From assembly GCA_027186245.1 (NCBI GenBank), contig CP114498.1, forward strand, positions 1,805,501 to 1,869,500: a DNA stretch of 64,000 nucleotides. Reading direction: 5' to 3'. Of this stretch, positions 40,871 through 52,950 are shown piece after piece. The stretch is from Coriaria nepalensis. Lineage: Eukaryota; Streptophyta; Magnoliopsida; Cucurbitales; Coriariaceae. The notes beneath the pieces are model-generated. The model did no database searches. It was not told where the DNA came from and was given only the letters and a program-made list of their open reading frames with translations. Within the stretch, counting starts at the first letter, position 1; each line of letters begins with the position of its first letter. The position numbers were made by a program, and so were the translations under genes.

Positions 40871-42666
40871 ATGATCAATCCTAGCAACCTCACCTCCTCC
40901 GGCCATAATCTCTTCATACTTTCCGGCCACAATCCCTTCCTCTTCCTCTTATCATTCATCCACATCCTAGAACTTCTCATCGCCCTTGTTGTCTTCTTAG
41001 CCATCCACTCTCTAAGACAGAAGAGAAACCAAGGGCTACCCTCATGGCCTATTGTTGGAATGTTACCGTCTCTAATCTCCGGACTTCAAACCAATGTGTA
41101 TGAATGGATGACTGATGTCACCTCTTGTCAAAACGGGACGTTTTTCTTCAATGGACCTTGGTTCTCTAGCCTCAATTGTGTCATTACTTCGGACCCACGT
41201 AACCTTGAACATGTTCTGAAAACCAAATTCTCAATTTACCCCAAAGGCCTTTATTTTCGGAACACAGTTCGAGATCTCTTAGGTGACGGGATTTTCAGTG
41301 CCGATGATGAAACTTGGCAAAGACAGAGAAAAACAGCTAGCATTGAGTTCCACTCCGCGAAATTTAGACAGTTGACTGTCGATTCATTGTTTAAACTTGT
41401 CCATTCCCGCCTCATACCGGTTCTGAACGATTCGATCATACAGTCCTGTCCCATTGACCTACAAGATGTGCTATTAAGGTTGACGTTTGATAATGTTTGT
41501 ATGATTGCTTTCGGGGTCGACCCTGGTTGTTTGAGCCAGGGATCTCAGAAAATATCCTTCGCCAAAGCGTTTGAAGATGCAACGGAAATCACAGTGCTAA
41601 GGTTCATGACACCAATGTGTGTGTGGAGGATTATGAGGTTTTTTGACTTAGGGGCGGAGAAGAAACTGAAGGAGTTGATAAAAGCGGTCGATCAATTTGC
41701 AGAGAATGTGATTCAGAAGAGGAAAGAGGAGTTGTTGAGGATGGATAAAGAGGAGGAGGAGAAGAATAAGAAGAGGTCAGATCTTTTGACAGTGTTCATG
41801 AGGTTGAAGGATGAGAATGGGGAGTGTTTTTCAGACAAGTTTTTGAGGGATATTTGTGTAAATTTCATACTTGCGGGGAGGGATACTTCTTCAGTGGCAT
41901 TGAGCTGGTTTTTCTGGTTGGTTGGTAAGAATCCAGAGGTGGAAGAGAAGATTTTAAGTGAGATTTGTGGGATTATTAAGGAGAAGTATAAGAAGGGTGA
42001 GTTGGAACATCCTCTAGTTTTTAAGGCAGAAGAGATTAAGAAGATGGATTATTTGCACGCTGCTTTGTCTGAGGCTTTGAGGTTGTACCCTTCTGTTCCT
42101 CTTGATCATAAAGAGGTATTTTTTTTTGTGTTAATCCCAACCTATCAATATTTATTTCTTGCGTGCTTAACTGAAAAGTTCTTTGCTTTTAGTTTGCTAT
42201 TTGGTGATTTTGAACTTTTTGATGCAGTTGAGATTATAATATCTAAATATTTTCTATTCAGGTTATTGAAGATGATGTACTTCCGGACGGGAAAGTACTA
42301 AAGAAAGGAACATTTGTGGTATACTCGATCTATTCGATGGGAAGAGCGGAGGCCATCTGGGGAAAAGATTGCCGTGAATTCAAGCCAGAGAGATGGCTAA
42401 GAGACGGCCGGTTCATGAGCGAATCAGCCTATAAATTCCCCGTGTTTAATGGTGGGCCCCGCTTGTGCTTAGGCAAGGATTTTGCGTACTACCAAATGAA
42501 ATACACTGCTGCCTCTATTATCTACCATTATCATGTCAAAGTGGTGGAAGGTCATCCCGTGGTTCCAAAGCTTGCATTGACCATGTACATGAAGCATGGT
42601 TTGAAGGTGAATATATCGCGCAGGGATGAATCAGAAATTCGAAAGTATTTTGAAATAAGTTATTAG
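40871..42666 (+). CDS. Cytochrome P450, CYP86B-type fatty-acid omega-hydroxylase
   Basis: Two exons (40871-42115 and 42262-42666) encode 549 residues. An N-terminal hydrophobic anchor (about residues 24-48) is followed by the Pro-rich hinge LPSWPIVGMLPSL. P450 signatures are AGRDTSS in the I helix (335-341), EALR (401-404), PERW and the heme loop FNGGPRLCLG, with Cys484. FDNVCMIAFGVDPGCL and TASIEFHSAKFRQL are diagnostic for CYP86. The enzyme sits in the ER membrane with reductase partners. CYP86B1 in Arabidopsis hydroxylates very-long-chain acyl groups for suberin and seed-coat polyester; CYP86A members make cutin and suberin monomers. CYP86B is my best subfamily call, by memory. The single intron lies shortly after the ExxR motif. 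Apparently intact. Confidence 0.92.
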
Positions 42667-43027
42667 TAAGAATATCTTTTGATGGGTGTCAATAATCCTA
42701 ATTTGTGGTATTATTTTTTTCTGTAATTTACTTTCTGACTTTGGTATAAATGGTGTCAAATGGTGATGCACTATATATAGAAACATATGCAGATGAATGG
42801 GGGAAGAATATAGGTACATAAGATTGATTGGAGATTTCATATTTGAATAAGAGTTATCAGATGTGAATGGATTGTTGATGAGTAAATAGTTGCATTATTA
42901 ATATCCAGATTATTATTCTTGTTCCGATTCGAAATAATTATATAATTTCTTTCCAATCTTTTGAGGTGCAAGAGAAGATCCAATTGATTAATGAAAGATA
43001 CACCATGAAAAGAAAACAGAGAGTGAA
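42667..43027. other. Short convergent intergenic region
   Basis: Between the 3' ends of the CYP86B gene and the HD-domain gene there are only 361 bp, AT-rich and without coding signals. The 3' UTRs of the two convergent genes probably fill or overlap this space. Confidence 0.5.
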
Positions 43028-44746
43028 TCAAGCTGTTCCATCCCACTCTTCATAGAACTCCTTGACAAATTCCTCCATGAATTTGTGCCTTTTCTCTGCT
43101 CTCATCTGCCCAGCCTGAAATTTGTCATGAACTGATGATGAATAAAAAGGCCCGGAACAAGATTTTTCTTTTTCTTTTAATTTCTAGAGGGTTATCACTA
43201 CGATTTCGATGTTTCCTTAAATCTTACCTTTGTTTTCATCAAACCTTTCAGTTTGAGAAGTTTATCATGGAAATGGTTCATAGTAGTCTGCTCATCTCTC
43301 TTCATATACTCTTCCTTTGACAAATTCGTTCGTGGCAGAATGGCCGGATCATGTAGAACTCGATTCCTACTTCCACCAAAAGTGAAACAACGAGCAATGC
43401 CTGATAAAATCAAAATATTTAAGTAATAGAACAGAAACATAGATATTGGAGCTATAGAGCAAAAATATGTCATTAGGCCATTGGCTATAGCATATAATAG
43501 AGCTCGGATCAGCTACTAAAAATTAAGCACATAATAGTAAAGTAAAAGCATACTTCAATTGAACCGTTATGGTGTGTTAGAAGTATTACCAATAGCACCA
43601 ATAGCATCTAGCCGATCAGCATCTTGCACTACTCCAAATTCGGGAGAATAGTAACCGTGAAAAGACCCTCCAACCTCTTCTTTGAAACCTGAAATTTGGA
43701 AAGAATCTGATTCATCAACAGTCAAGTAAATTTAATGCAACCAAAAATATACGGAGAAGTAAGCTAGCTGACTAGCAGAGAAAGATGATCAATGGAAAAA
43801 TAATTCACTGTTGTAGAGAACTGACCCATGTGCTCAATGATTTCTAATATGCTCATTTTCTTGTGCTCATCAATTCCTTCTTCCTCAAGAAATTTCCTGA
43901 CGATTTTCGCGTCAGATGGGTTCCTACAAGAGATGCATTCTGACTTAACAAAACAGACTCACCACAATCTCTTATATACAATAATGGAAATACATACAAA
44001 ATTGTGGAAAAGCAAGATATACAAACCTCAAGTATTTGTAGTCCCCTGCAATGGCAAAACAAATTAAATTGAATTATTACCAGTCTAACTAAGAATCTAA
44101 ATTGAACAAAAGGGTATTATAATATGCATATCTATGTTTGCAGCAAAAGCTAAAAAGCATCCACCTTTTGCCTCCAATCTTTGTTAAAACTTAACAAATA
44201 CATGAAAAAATGAATTACTTTTTCTCAATCAATATCATCTTTAATCTTCTTCAAAATCATACATTATGTAAACAGAATGTACCTATATCGTGAAGAAGTG
44301 CTGCCAATTCCACCTGCCCCATCCACATAAAATAAAATAAACAAATGAATTAGGAGGTTTTGAACAAATGTAGAGGTCAGAATCTTAATAAATAAAATGG
44401 TAAAGAGTAGAGATCGTACCATTTCCATGGAGTCGGAGGAAGAAGAAAGGCCTTCTTCGCGCGCGAGGGAGAGAGCAACGTCTCGTACTCTCCAGACATG
44501 AGAAGGATCGTGAGAAGCATCGTTGCCTTTCATATGCTTCACTACCAGCGCCTCTGCCTTCCTCACCGTCTCTCTTCTCGCCATCTCCCTATCTTTGCCT
44601 GAACTCTGCGCAGGCAGGAAGAAGGCGAAGAAGAGTGAGAGAGCAAAGAGAATGGCAAAGCAGGTCCGACCCGGGTCCGAATATACATTTACCGATTTTT
44701 TCATCTTCTTCGGTTTCCAAAAACTATTTTTCGAAAATATTTTCAA
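43028..44746 (-). CDS. HD-domain metal-dependent phosphohydrolase
   Basis: Seven exons (44746-44420, 44313-44283, 44045-44027, 43923-43826, 43688-43590, 43400-43228, 43114-43028) join in phase to 277 residues. One exon is only 19 bp. HD-domain metal ligands are visible: SHDPSHVWRV (His83), ALLHDIGDY (His117-Asp118) and VVQDADRLDA (Asp181). The conserved tail includes ARCFTFGGSRNR and ends EEWDGTA. The family (At1g17330-like, by memory) hydrolyses an unknown phosphate ester, possibly a nucleotide. The model starts at the first ATG and gives a roughly 54-residue N-terminal extension with a hydrophobic segment (about 28-46, FAILFALSLFFAFFLPA); many homologues start near MARRETV (residue 55). So either a membrane-anchored or secreted form exists, or the real start is downstream. 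Confidence 0.88.
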
Positions 44747-45611
44747 GAATTAAAAAATTATATGTTTTTCAAAATTATTAATACTTGATACTAAACATGT
44801 TAATGATGAGATAGTAAATTAAATTAATAAGAAATGTTGGATAAGTAGATTAAGTGTCAAATGCTTTGAGATTATAAAGCAATCCAGAGCATAATGGAAA
44901 TGACGTTTGGAATTCGCAAAGAATTGGAAATGACGTTTGGAATTTGCAAAGGATTTCCCAATTTGAAATTTATTTTGCAAAAGAGTTAATATTGCTATTA
45001 GAATATATTCAATTGAGAAACATTTGCTTGTTTTAGAGGATGTACAAATTTCTACGTTTGTGCTTCAATTTCTTTTAATCTATACTTCTAATTATCTACT
45101 AATTATTATCGAACAAAAATTTTATATATTCTAATTATTAAAATCATGTTAACTATATAATATAGTCTTTAATTTATAATCATGTTAACTACTCATATCA
45201 TAAGTCAAATTTGATTAGCAATGATCAAACTATATGTATATGATTATATTCTAATTAATGCGTGACAAATGATGAACAAGACTATATATATATATATATA
45301 TTGAAAATGAATTAGAAAAAACGTGTAAAGATTTTAACAATTGGACATATCTCTTAACCATATATACATTGATTACGCTTTTAATATAAGAACTCAAAGA
45401 AAAATTAAACAATTAGTCTGATTTGTATATAATAAGTGTAATAACTTAAGACATATGGCACTAAATTTTATAATAAAACGAAAAAAAATATATGTATGAA
45501 GAAAAAAAGCATATACCAAGACCCCTCCTCAACTTTCTTTTAACTTTGCCTTCCAACAGAGCCTCCAAATGCCGACCTCTCCTTCCCTCTTCTTTCTCCC
45601 TCTTCTCTTTC
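44747..45611. other. Upstream region between divergent HD-domain and membrane-protein genes
   Basis: The DNA is AT-rich with AT dinucleotide runs (45283-45301). A 28-bp direct duplication containing GGAAATGACGTTTGGAATT lies at about 44897-44944. No gene is seen. An upstream ATG at 45492, in frame with the next gene, would extend it by 40 residues, but the region looks like leader sequence. Confidence 0.45.
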
Positions 45612-46462
45612 ATGGCTAAACGCCATCAGCCAAGACCCAGAAAATTTATCCATTTTCTTGTTTGTTTCGGATTTTCCGAGAATGTTTCCGACAAAGAATC
45701 CATAGAGACCGTGAAGCGGGCCGGAAAACCCAAAAGAATAAGCCGTTGGTTTTCTTGTTTCACTTTCAACTTGGGAAAAAAGGCAGCATCCAACAAAGCT
45801 GTGCCATCCAATAAAATCCGATCTGACAAGCTGAAGAGCTCAAAGTCAAAGGCTAAGAATCGTTTATCCTCCAATTACAGGCTGCCACGTCATGGGGTGC
45901 ATCCCAGGATCGCATCACCAGCTGCTTCAGATCAGACCCTTAAGGAGGAGTTTAAAGAGGTACCTGTAACTAACTAAACGTGTTTTCAAGTCTTTTATGC
46001 TAAGAAACAAAAGTAACAAAGTAGAAAGGATTAAATTTCATGATTGGAGTATATTCATGCCTTCAGACAAAGGATGCTCCAAGAATCATCTTCAAAAATC
46101 AGAGTCGCAGTTTTTGTAACTCCGATTCGTGCGAAATCCGATCAAGTCAATCCAACCGAAATGCGGCCGGGTTATCTTATTCTATGTCTTTTCCTGCTCC
46201 AAGTTTGAGTCATAAAAAACGGGTATCAAGTTTAGCACTTGATCAATCATCTCATATCAAGATAAATAGACGGGACAAAGTGACCAATACGAGAGACGGA
46301 ATATCAAACCGATTTAGGGGAATGTCAACGATTGTGATCATCATTCTAGTAATGTTAATATGGGGTAGATGTTTTGCGATACTATGTACAACAACATGGT
46401 TTTATCTTATTCCTCATTTGAGATTTGGAAGAAAAACAGTCGTAGATGCTGAATTCAAGTAG
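45612..46462 (+). CDS. Uncharacterised basic protein with C-terminal membrane segment
   Basis: Two exons (45612-45959 and 46067-46462) join in phase to 247 residues. I do not recognise a named family. The N-terminal half is Lys/Arg/Ser-rich (PKRISRWFSCF, RSDKLKSSKSKAKNRLSS). The middle has DAPRIIF and Ser-rich stretches. One strong hydrophobic segment at about residues 204-232 (MSTIVIIILVMLIWGRCFAI) is followed by a short basic tail ending VVDAEFK. This suggests a tail-anchored-like or single-pass protein with most of its chain on the cytosolic side (inference). The intron splits the gene in phase with a good donor (GAG|GTACCT) and acceptor (TTCAG), and the 3' flank looks like an ordinary UTR, so it is probably a real gene. 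Confidence 0.7.
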
Positions 46463-48420
46463 ACTGTATTTTGTTCTGATGGTTGTAAGAATTCAAAACT
46501 GGTTTTCATTTCTGGGATTTCTTGAGAGGGATAATCGCCCAATTTTCTTCTTCTTCTTCTTCTTCTTCTTCTTTTTTTTCTTTGTGGGTGCTCACGTAAT
46601 ATTTGAGTATGTTATTGTGTTTTATTTTTATTATTTATTCTTGTACCTTGTTTTGTTTGATAGCCTTGTCTGTGGTATTTTCTGTAAATAAACATTTCAA
46701 TTATGGCCATAGTTGACCATGAAAAAGAAACAAATTATGGTCACATATCTTGTGAAAGCTGAGTTTAATCTACTTCTGTTGAATTTGTTGCTTCAATATA
46801 TATATATATATATATGCATGCTACGGAATGTTAAAATCATAACATAGGTTACGTTCACCCTTCAATCATAGAACAATATCATCCACATGTATATTTGTAA
46901 ACGTCAGATTATGACCCCATGCATTAAAAAGATTATGTTAAGAATACAAGTTCGAATACAAATATGAAGAAAACGCATTCTTAATTGAATATATACAAGA
47001 ACAAGAGCCAAGAAAGGGATGAGAAGGTCAGTGAGAGATGTCAAACGCCCATGTAATAATTAGTTCTTTTCTTTTTGCCAAAAATGTAATTATTAGATCC
47101 GCAAACACAGGAGAACAGCCAAAATAGTACCAAATTTATTAAATTAACCAAACACTTTGTCGGAAAATATAAAAAGTACAGACAACCTTACGGGCACATA
47201 TCTATATGCATGCATGCATGCATTCAGTATCCTAAATGAAGCTGCATCGTGTTACTCGTGGGTTATATATTAGAAAAAGGGGGGGAAGAAATTTACGACA
47301 CAAGATTGTTCCGACGTTGGTGAGATCGTGAATATAGGAAATCAAACCAACCACTCTCTCTCTATATATATATATATATGACGACTTATATTATGTTGGA
47401 GGTTGAAGGCAAAGAGAACGAGACAAGAAGGGATGATAACATGATATATATAGTAATATATAATATAATGACGACTATACTAATATAATATTATAGGTAT
47501 GAAGTTTCAAAAGGTAAGATAAAAGTTCCAAAAATAGATACAAAGAAACGCACTAATTGATCAATGTAACTAAGAGGGATAAGAGGATTCAAACACTAAT
47601 CTAGCTATTAAGGCTTTATCGATCTTGGAACAATTTATGATTTATCTACTTTACAACCAACATTCAATTTGACTCTTAATTTTAGTTTAACTTAGGCAAA
47701 ATTTAATTAAAATAAAGTATTATTAACATCATTGTTGTATTATTTGGTTGGCTCAAATTATTGGTGAAGTCCATAAATCGGAACTGACCCGTTTTGGCCC
47801 ACCGGGTTATACATGCTCATCCTTAGCTGTTAGATTCGTTCTCTCAAATCTGAACCATTAATTGCTCTATACTTATACTTCTTTTTTTCTCACTCATTGA
47901 TCTAGATGAGTAGTTTTAGGATTTGTGCCGTTTTGTGGATGAATTCTCTATTTGGCTTCTACTTTTTTGAAATCTAGGGTTCATGCCACTATTCTTGTTT
48001 TGTGATTTAAGTTGCATTTCTTCATTGGTGAGATATGATTGATTCTCCGTGCTAAGAATGCTAGGTTGTTAGATTTGGATTTGGTTGATTGTTCACTGTT
48101 CTTGTATTATATTTGTAACTAAACAATTCGTATAGTGCACATAAAGTTCTAACTATTGGTTAGAGCTCAACGTAAATGTAGTTCCCTTGATATGCTTACG
48201 ATCTTGTTAAAGTGAACTACAATAATTCATATGTTCGTTTTTCTTTCTTTTTTGGTTTTTGGTTTAATAATCAAAGTTTTAATCTAATAATAAAGGAATA
48301 AATAAATGAACATAATTTTGATTAAAGTGATAGAAAAATTATAACAAGTAGTATCAGAGTATGTGTTTCTAGATCAAAAATGAAAATTGTGGTTGATATT
48401 GTTGTCTGATTTACTATTTT
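46463..48420. other. Intergenic region with microsatellites
   Basis: It contains a TTC repeat and T run (46544-46580), AT runs (46797-46816, 47364-47380), repeated GCATGCAT words (47206-47224) and a G run near 47279-47285. No coding match is seen. The stretch 47750-48420 may include decayed sequence of the neighbouring copia element, but I could not show it. Confidence 0.45.
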
Positions 48421-50229
48421 GACAGAAAAAGCATAACAACTGGTAGGAAACTAAAAGCACTTAGAATAGACAATGGCTTAGAGTTCTGTAATGCCTTATT
48501 TGATACATTATGTAAGGAAAATAGAATTTTAAGACATGGGAAAGATATTAAGACCCCTCAGCAAAATAAAGTGGGCGAGAGGATGAATATGAATCTGGTA
48601 AAGAAGGTTAGGTGTCTAATGTTTACCTATGATCTGCCTAAACCTTTATAGGGAGAAGCTTTACAAATAACAACCTACCTTATAAACACAATTCCTAACT
48701 TTGTAATTGACTTTAAATGTCCTCAAGAAAAATGGTTTAATAAACTACCAAATCTCTCACATTTAAAGGTGTTTGGGTGTGTAGCATATGCTCATAAATT
48801 TGATTGGAAACTAGAACTTGGGTCTGTAAAGTGTGTATTTTCGGGATACCAAGAGGGAAGGACTAAATGTTATTGATTATGGGACAAAGAATCTATAGGA
48901 ATTAAGATAATTGTGAGTAGAGATTTGGTGTTCAATGAGCATGTATTTTCTTGTAGACTAACACCATCTTTTGCAGGTACAAACAACTTCCAAAAGGGTT
49001 CTTCAATTGAGGTAGAACATGCAACTCTTGCTGCTCCTAATGAACAGTAGGAGGATGACAACCCCCTCAATGATCCAGTACCACATGAGAAAGTACCTAG
49101 TACATCTGACGGATTGGATCCTAAAATTAATGCTACTGAGATCTTAGATAGGTCAAATTATGGTGACCTTAATGATTACCAATTGACTTGGGATAGAGGT
49201 AGAAGGAAATCTAAGCCTAATACTAGATATTGCTATGCTAATTTGGTGTTCTCGGCTTTGGTTGCAGGTTTTGAGGTTCAAGTTGATGAGCCATTAACTT
49301 ATGAGGTTGTTGTTTCCTCTAAGGAAGCAAAGAGATGGTTGGAAGCCATTGATGAGGAAATGAATTCCTTAAAGGTCAACAAAATATGGTCTCTAGTTCC
49401 TGAACCAGTAAATAGAAAATTGGTTGACTGTAAATGGCTCTACAAGGTAAAATAATATACATCTCAATATGACCTTCCTAAATTTAAAACTAGATTAATA
49501 ACAAAAAGATTCACAGAAAAGAAAGAAATTGACTATCATGAAATATTTTCTCCAGTTGTTATGTATAAAACTATTAGGATTATGCTTATTATGGTTGCAT
49601 TCGTTGATCTTAAATTAGATTAAATAGATATTAAAACTGACTTCTTACATGGAGAGTTAGATGAAATAATATACATATATCAACCAATATAATATTTAGA
49701 TAAGAAATATCTAAATCATTTATGCTTATTTCACGAGTCTTTGTATAGATTAAAACTATCTCCTCGACAATAGTATAAATATTTGGACTCATTTGTGATA
49801 AGTATAGGATTTACAAAAAGTATGATTCATGTTTTTATTTTGCTTGCATTGAGTCTATGCCTATTTACTTACTCTTTTACGTTGATAACATATTATTGGT
49901 TAGCAAGTCAAATTCCGTAAAAGGACTTAAGAATGAGTTAAGATCTAAATTTGATATGAAAGATCTTGAAAATGATAAAAGAATTTTAGGAAAGGAGATA
50001 ATGAAATAGAGATAAAAATAAACTAAAATTTACACCAAAGCACTTACCTAGAGAAAGTGTCTGCAAAATTTTCTGTCACTGGATGTAAACATGTTCAAGT
50101 CCCTGCACATTTTGTACTTAGCAAAACCCAATCACCTAGTACGAATGTTCAAGTCCCTCTTGCTGCACATTTTGTACTTAGCAAAACCCAATCACCTAGT
50201 ACGAATGTTCAAGTCCCTCTTGCTGCTTA
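48421..50229 (+). mobile_element. Ty1/copia retrotransposon remnant (integrase to reverse transcriptase / RNase H)
   Basis: Reading along one strand, with many stops and shifts, shows the copia order. The integrase core is at about 48430-48990 (LKALRIDNGLEFCN, TPQQNKVGERM, LKVFGCVAYAH, VSRDLVFNEHVF). The start of the reverse transcriptase is at about 49290-49990 (AIDEEMNSLKVNKIWSLV, CKWLYKVK, DIKTDFLHGELDE, ESLYRL). A piece of the region before RNase H follows (VPLAAHFVLSK). The longest open part, 49114-49455, is only a fragment. No gag, protease or LTR pair was recognised, so the copy is incomplete and cannot move by itself. Confidence 0.88.
50093..50226 (+). repeat. 60-bp in-frame tandem duplication in the copia remnant
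   Basis: Bases 50104-50160 and 50164-50220 are identical over 57 bp. The 60-bp unit equals 20 codons and repeats the VQVPLAAHFVLSKTQSPSTN segment in frame. The first copy lacks 6 bp (Leu-Ala). The third copy is only the first 20 bp before a TAG. Confidence 0.9.
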
Positions 50230-51402
50230 GATAATTGAACATAACAATCATTTGGCATAAAATTATTATTAATTCAATCATTAATAACAATCATTTGAGC
50301 CCAGCGGTAAAAAATCATAACAATCATTAATTCAATTCAATAAATATAACCTTAATATAAATTATGCCAAATGTAATCCAAGTCCACTGTATTATCATTC
50401 CAGAACCAAAAGTTAAGCGGCATCATATATATGCTACTACAAACACATGATAACAAAACCAAAACAAGGACTGCAACACTATTTTGTCGGAAATAATGAA
50501 AAAACTACTGACAACCTTATCTCAATTACATTATCCAAAAAATGAGGTACGGTATGGAAAAGCAATGAAGCGATAATTATATTATAATTAATAGAAGAAG
50601 TCATTATCGAAAACTAGAATCAATGCATGCAGGATCATATTGAAGAAACTCTAAAACAAAGAGAGGAAAAAAAAAATTAAAAAAAAAATCTCACGACGAG
50701 ATGGAGAATCTACAACCCTAAAAATTCTTATAAACAGCCTTAGATCGTGCTCCTAGGTAGAGTATAGACATGGTTCTATCATCCCATCCCATGTAGTTTG
50801 ATTAAGCTAACATTGAATAAAACATAGGTCGAGTAATATTTCATATACAAATTGACATGGAAATAGCAAGAGCTAAGGTAAAGCATACTTATAGATTTGT
50901 TTGCCAAGACGAACACATATACTACGATATAACTCTGAAAACAAATTTCACTTACTAAAAACGCTAACTGGTAACCGGGTAAGAAGAACCCAATTTTATA
51001 CAAATTAGAATTGTTTAGTCTTAATTGATAATTAAACTCGATGTCGTTTTTGTAGTATGTATCAAATCCTGGGTGATGATGTTAATCTTTTCAATGAATA
51101 TAGTTCTTAATTCAGCATTAATTGGTATTTACTGACTAAAATGTTTTATCTAATTATTGTTACGTGGCATTTTCATGAAATTTTTATATAAAATAACGTA
51201 AAATAACGTAAAATAACGTAAAATAACGTAAAATAACGTGGAAACCAGAAAAATACTCATTATAATATTCATTTACATTATGTAATGAAACAAAACTGTT
51301 AAGCAGTCAAGCTAGTTGGCGGGGGAGCCCACCACGTGATCTCTCTCTGACTCCCCCTCTAGAGATATGGAGCGATCTCGAAGGGACCTCTTCTGATAGA
51401 TA
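50230..51402. other. Intergenic region with a decanucleotide tandem repeat
   Basis: The unit AAAATAACGT occurs five times perfectly at 51190-51239. Otherwise the stretch is AT-rich without coding features. The final 150 bp (51250-51402) should carry the promoter and leader of the Vapyrin-like gene. Confidence 0.6.
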
Positions 51403-52950
51403 ATGGAAAGGCTGGTGGAGGTTTGTGAACAGGAGGTCTGTATAGACTTTCTTCTCAACTGTAAATGTCGAGCTATCGTCTGCCTCCGCTCACTAACTCC
51501 GGCCACCCCCGTTGCCTTCAAAGTTCAGACCTCTTCCCCTCACAAATTCCTGGTTAATCCTCCGACTGGACTCCTCCTTCCCTTATCCTACGCCACGTTT
51601 CAGATCATCCTCAAGCCACAGTCTCAGCTCCCCTCCGCCTACCCTCGCTCACCGTCCGATCGCTTCCTAATCAAAACCGCCGAGTACACCGACTCCACTC
51701 ACCAATTCACATCTCTCAACTCTTGGTTCTCCTCCCGGCCCCACGCCTCTACTCAGGATCTCAAGCTCAAGGTCGCATTTGTGGGCCCCTTGCTCCTCCG
51801 CCACGCTGTCGCTTCCGGAAACTCCGATGCCGTTAGGAACCTCATTAAGCGCCAGACGACGATTCTCACCGAGTTGTCTCCCGCTGAGTCTGAGTCGCTC
51901 CTACGAGTTGCCACTGAGTCCGTTAACTCGGACGATTTGGTTAACTTGCTGCTAGAATCTGGATTGAGAAGCAGTAGCACTAGTACGCATCCGTCTGCTC
52001 ATCCGAAATGGATATCCAACGGCAACGATCAGTTACACGAGGCGGTGCTATTGGATCGGACGGACGAGATTTCAATTTCGGTACAGAGGTGGGGATCTAC
52101 ATCATTAGATTACAGAGACAAGGAGGGAAGGACGCCGTTATACGTGGCGGCAAGCAGGGGAAAAATCAGATACGGTAGGCTACTCGTAGAATCAGGTGCA
52201 GATAAGGATGCTAGGGGCAAAGAAGGAAGAACTGCGTTGTATAAGGCAGCAGCCAAGGGGGACCGTCCGATGGTCGAGATGCTCTTAGACTTGGGTGCGG
52301 ACGCCTCCATCAAAGATGATCGTGGCCGTCTGCCTCTTCACGTTGCTCGTGATAAGGGACACGTAAGTTACTTATTATTATTTTTTCAAACTTGGGCTCT
52401 TAATTTTCCGGCTCAATGGAAATCAAGCTCATTCATTGTCAGTTATCTCAGTTGTTAATCTGCATATTTGTTGCAGAAGGAAATAGTGGAAATTCTGGAA
52501 TTTGGAGAAGCAGTTTTAATGGCGGCAAGAACTGAGCACAAAGAATACCTGGAATCACTAATACGAAAAGGAGCAAATGTGAATTACCATGATCAATATG
52601 GTCTAACAGCACTGCATATAGCAGCCATTAAAGGGCACAGAGAGGTGGTTCTAATGCTTATAGAATCAATCGGGCCGGAGAGCATGGAATGGGTGGACAA
52701 AGAAGGCCAAACCGCGTTGCATCTAGCAAGCATGAGTGGAAGCCTCGAAACAGTACAAGCACTGGTAAGTAAAGGAGCAAATGTTGATGCGAAGAGCATA
52801 CATGGTGTTACGCCGCTTTACATGGCGAAAGCTATGAGGTATGATTTGATCACTCAATTTCTCATTGCTTGTGGTGCTTCTGTTGATGAAAACTGCAATG
52901 CTGGAAAACTTGTCTTGTCAAAATGTATGGGGTCGAAAGTGATTATGTGA
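51403..52950 (+). CDS. Vapyrin-like protein (MSP domain plus ankyrin repeats)
   Basis: Two exons (51403-52362, 52477-52950) give 477 residues. The N-terminal part (about 1-130) fits a major-sperm-protein/VAMP-associated domain: CIDFLLNCKCRAIVCLRSLT, PVAFKVQTSSP, PPTGLLLPLS. From about residue 205 to 465 come roughly seven ankyrin repeats (EGRTPLYVAASRGK, EGRTALYKAAAKGD, GLTALHIAAIKGH, GQTALHLASMSGS, GVTPLYMAKAM). MSP plus ankyrin is the layout of VAPYRIN, which is needed for arbuscular mycorrhiza and rhizobial entry. However, Vapyrin-like paralogues occur also in non-host plants such as Arabidopsis, so a symbiotic role is not implied. Probably a cytosolic or membrane-tethered scaffold. It lies between copia and gypsy remnants but itself looks intact. 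Confidence 0.88.

Noticed and set aside
49114..49455. Open frame of 113 codons that could be taken for a gene
   Set aside because: It is a fragment of copia polyprotein between integrase and reverse transcriptase, bounded by stops on both sides.
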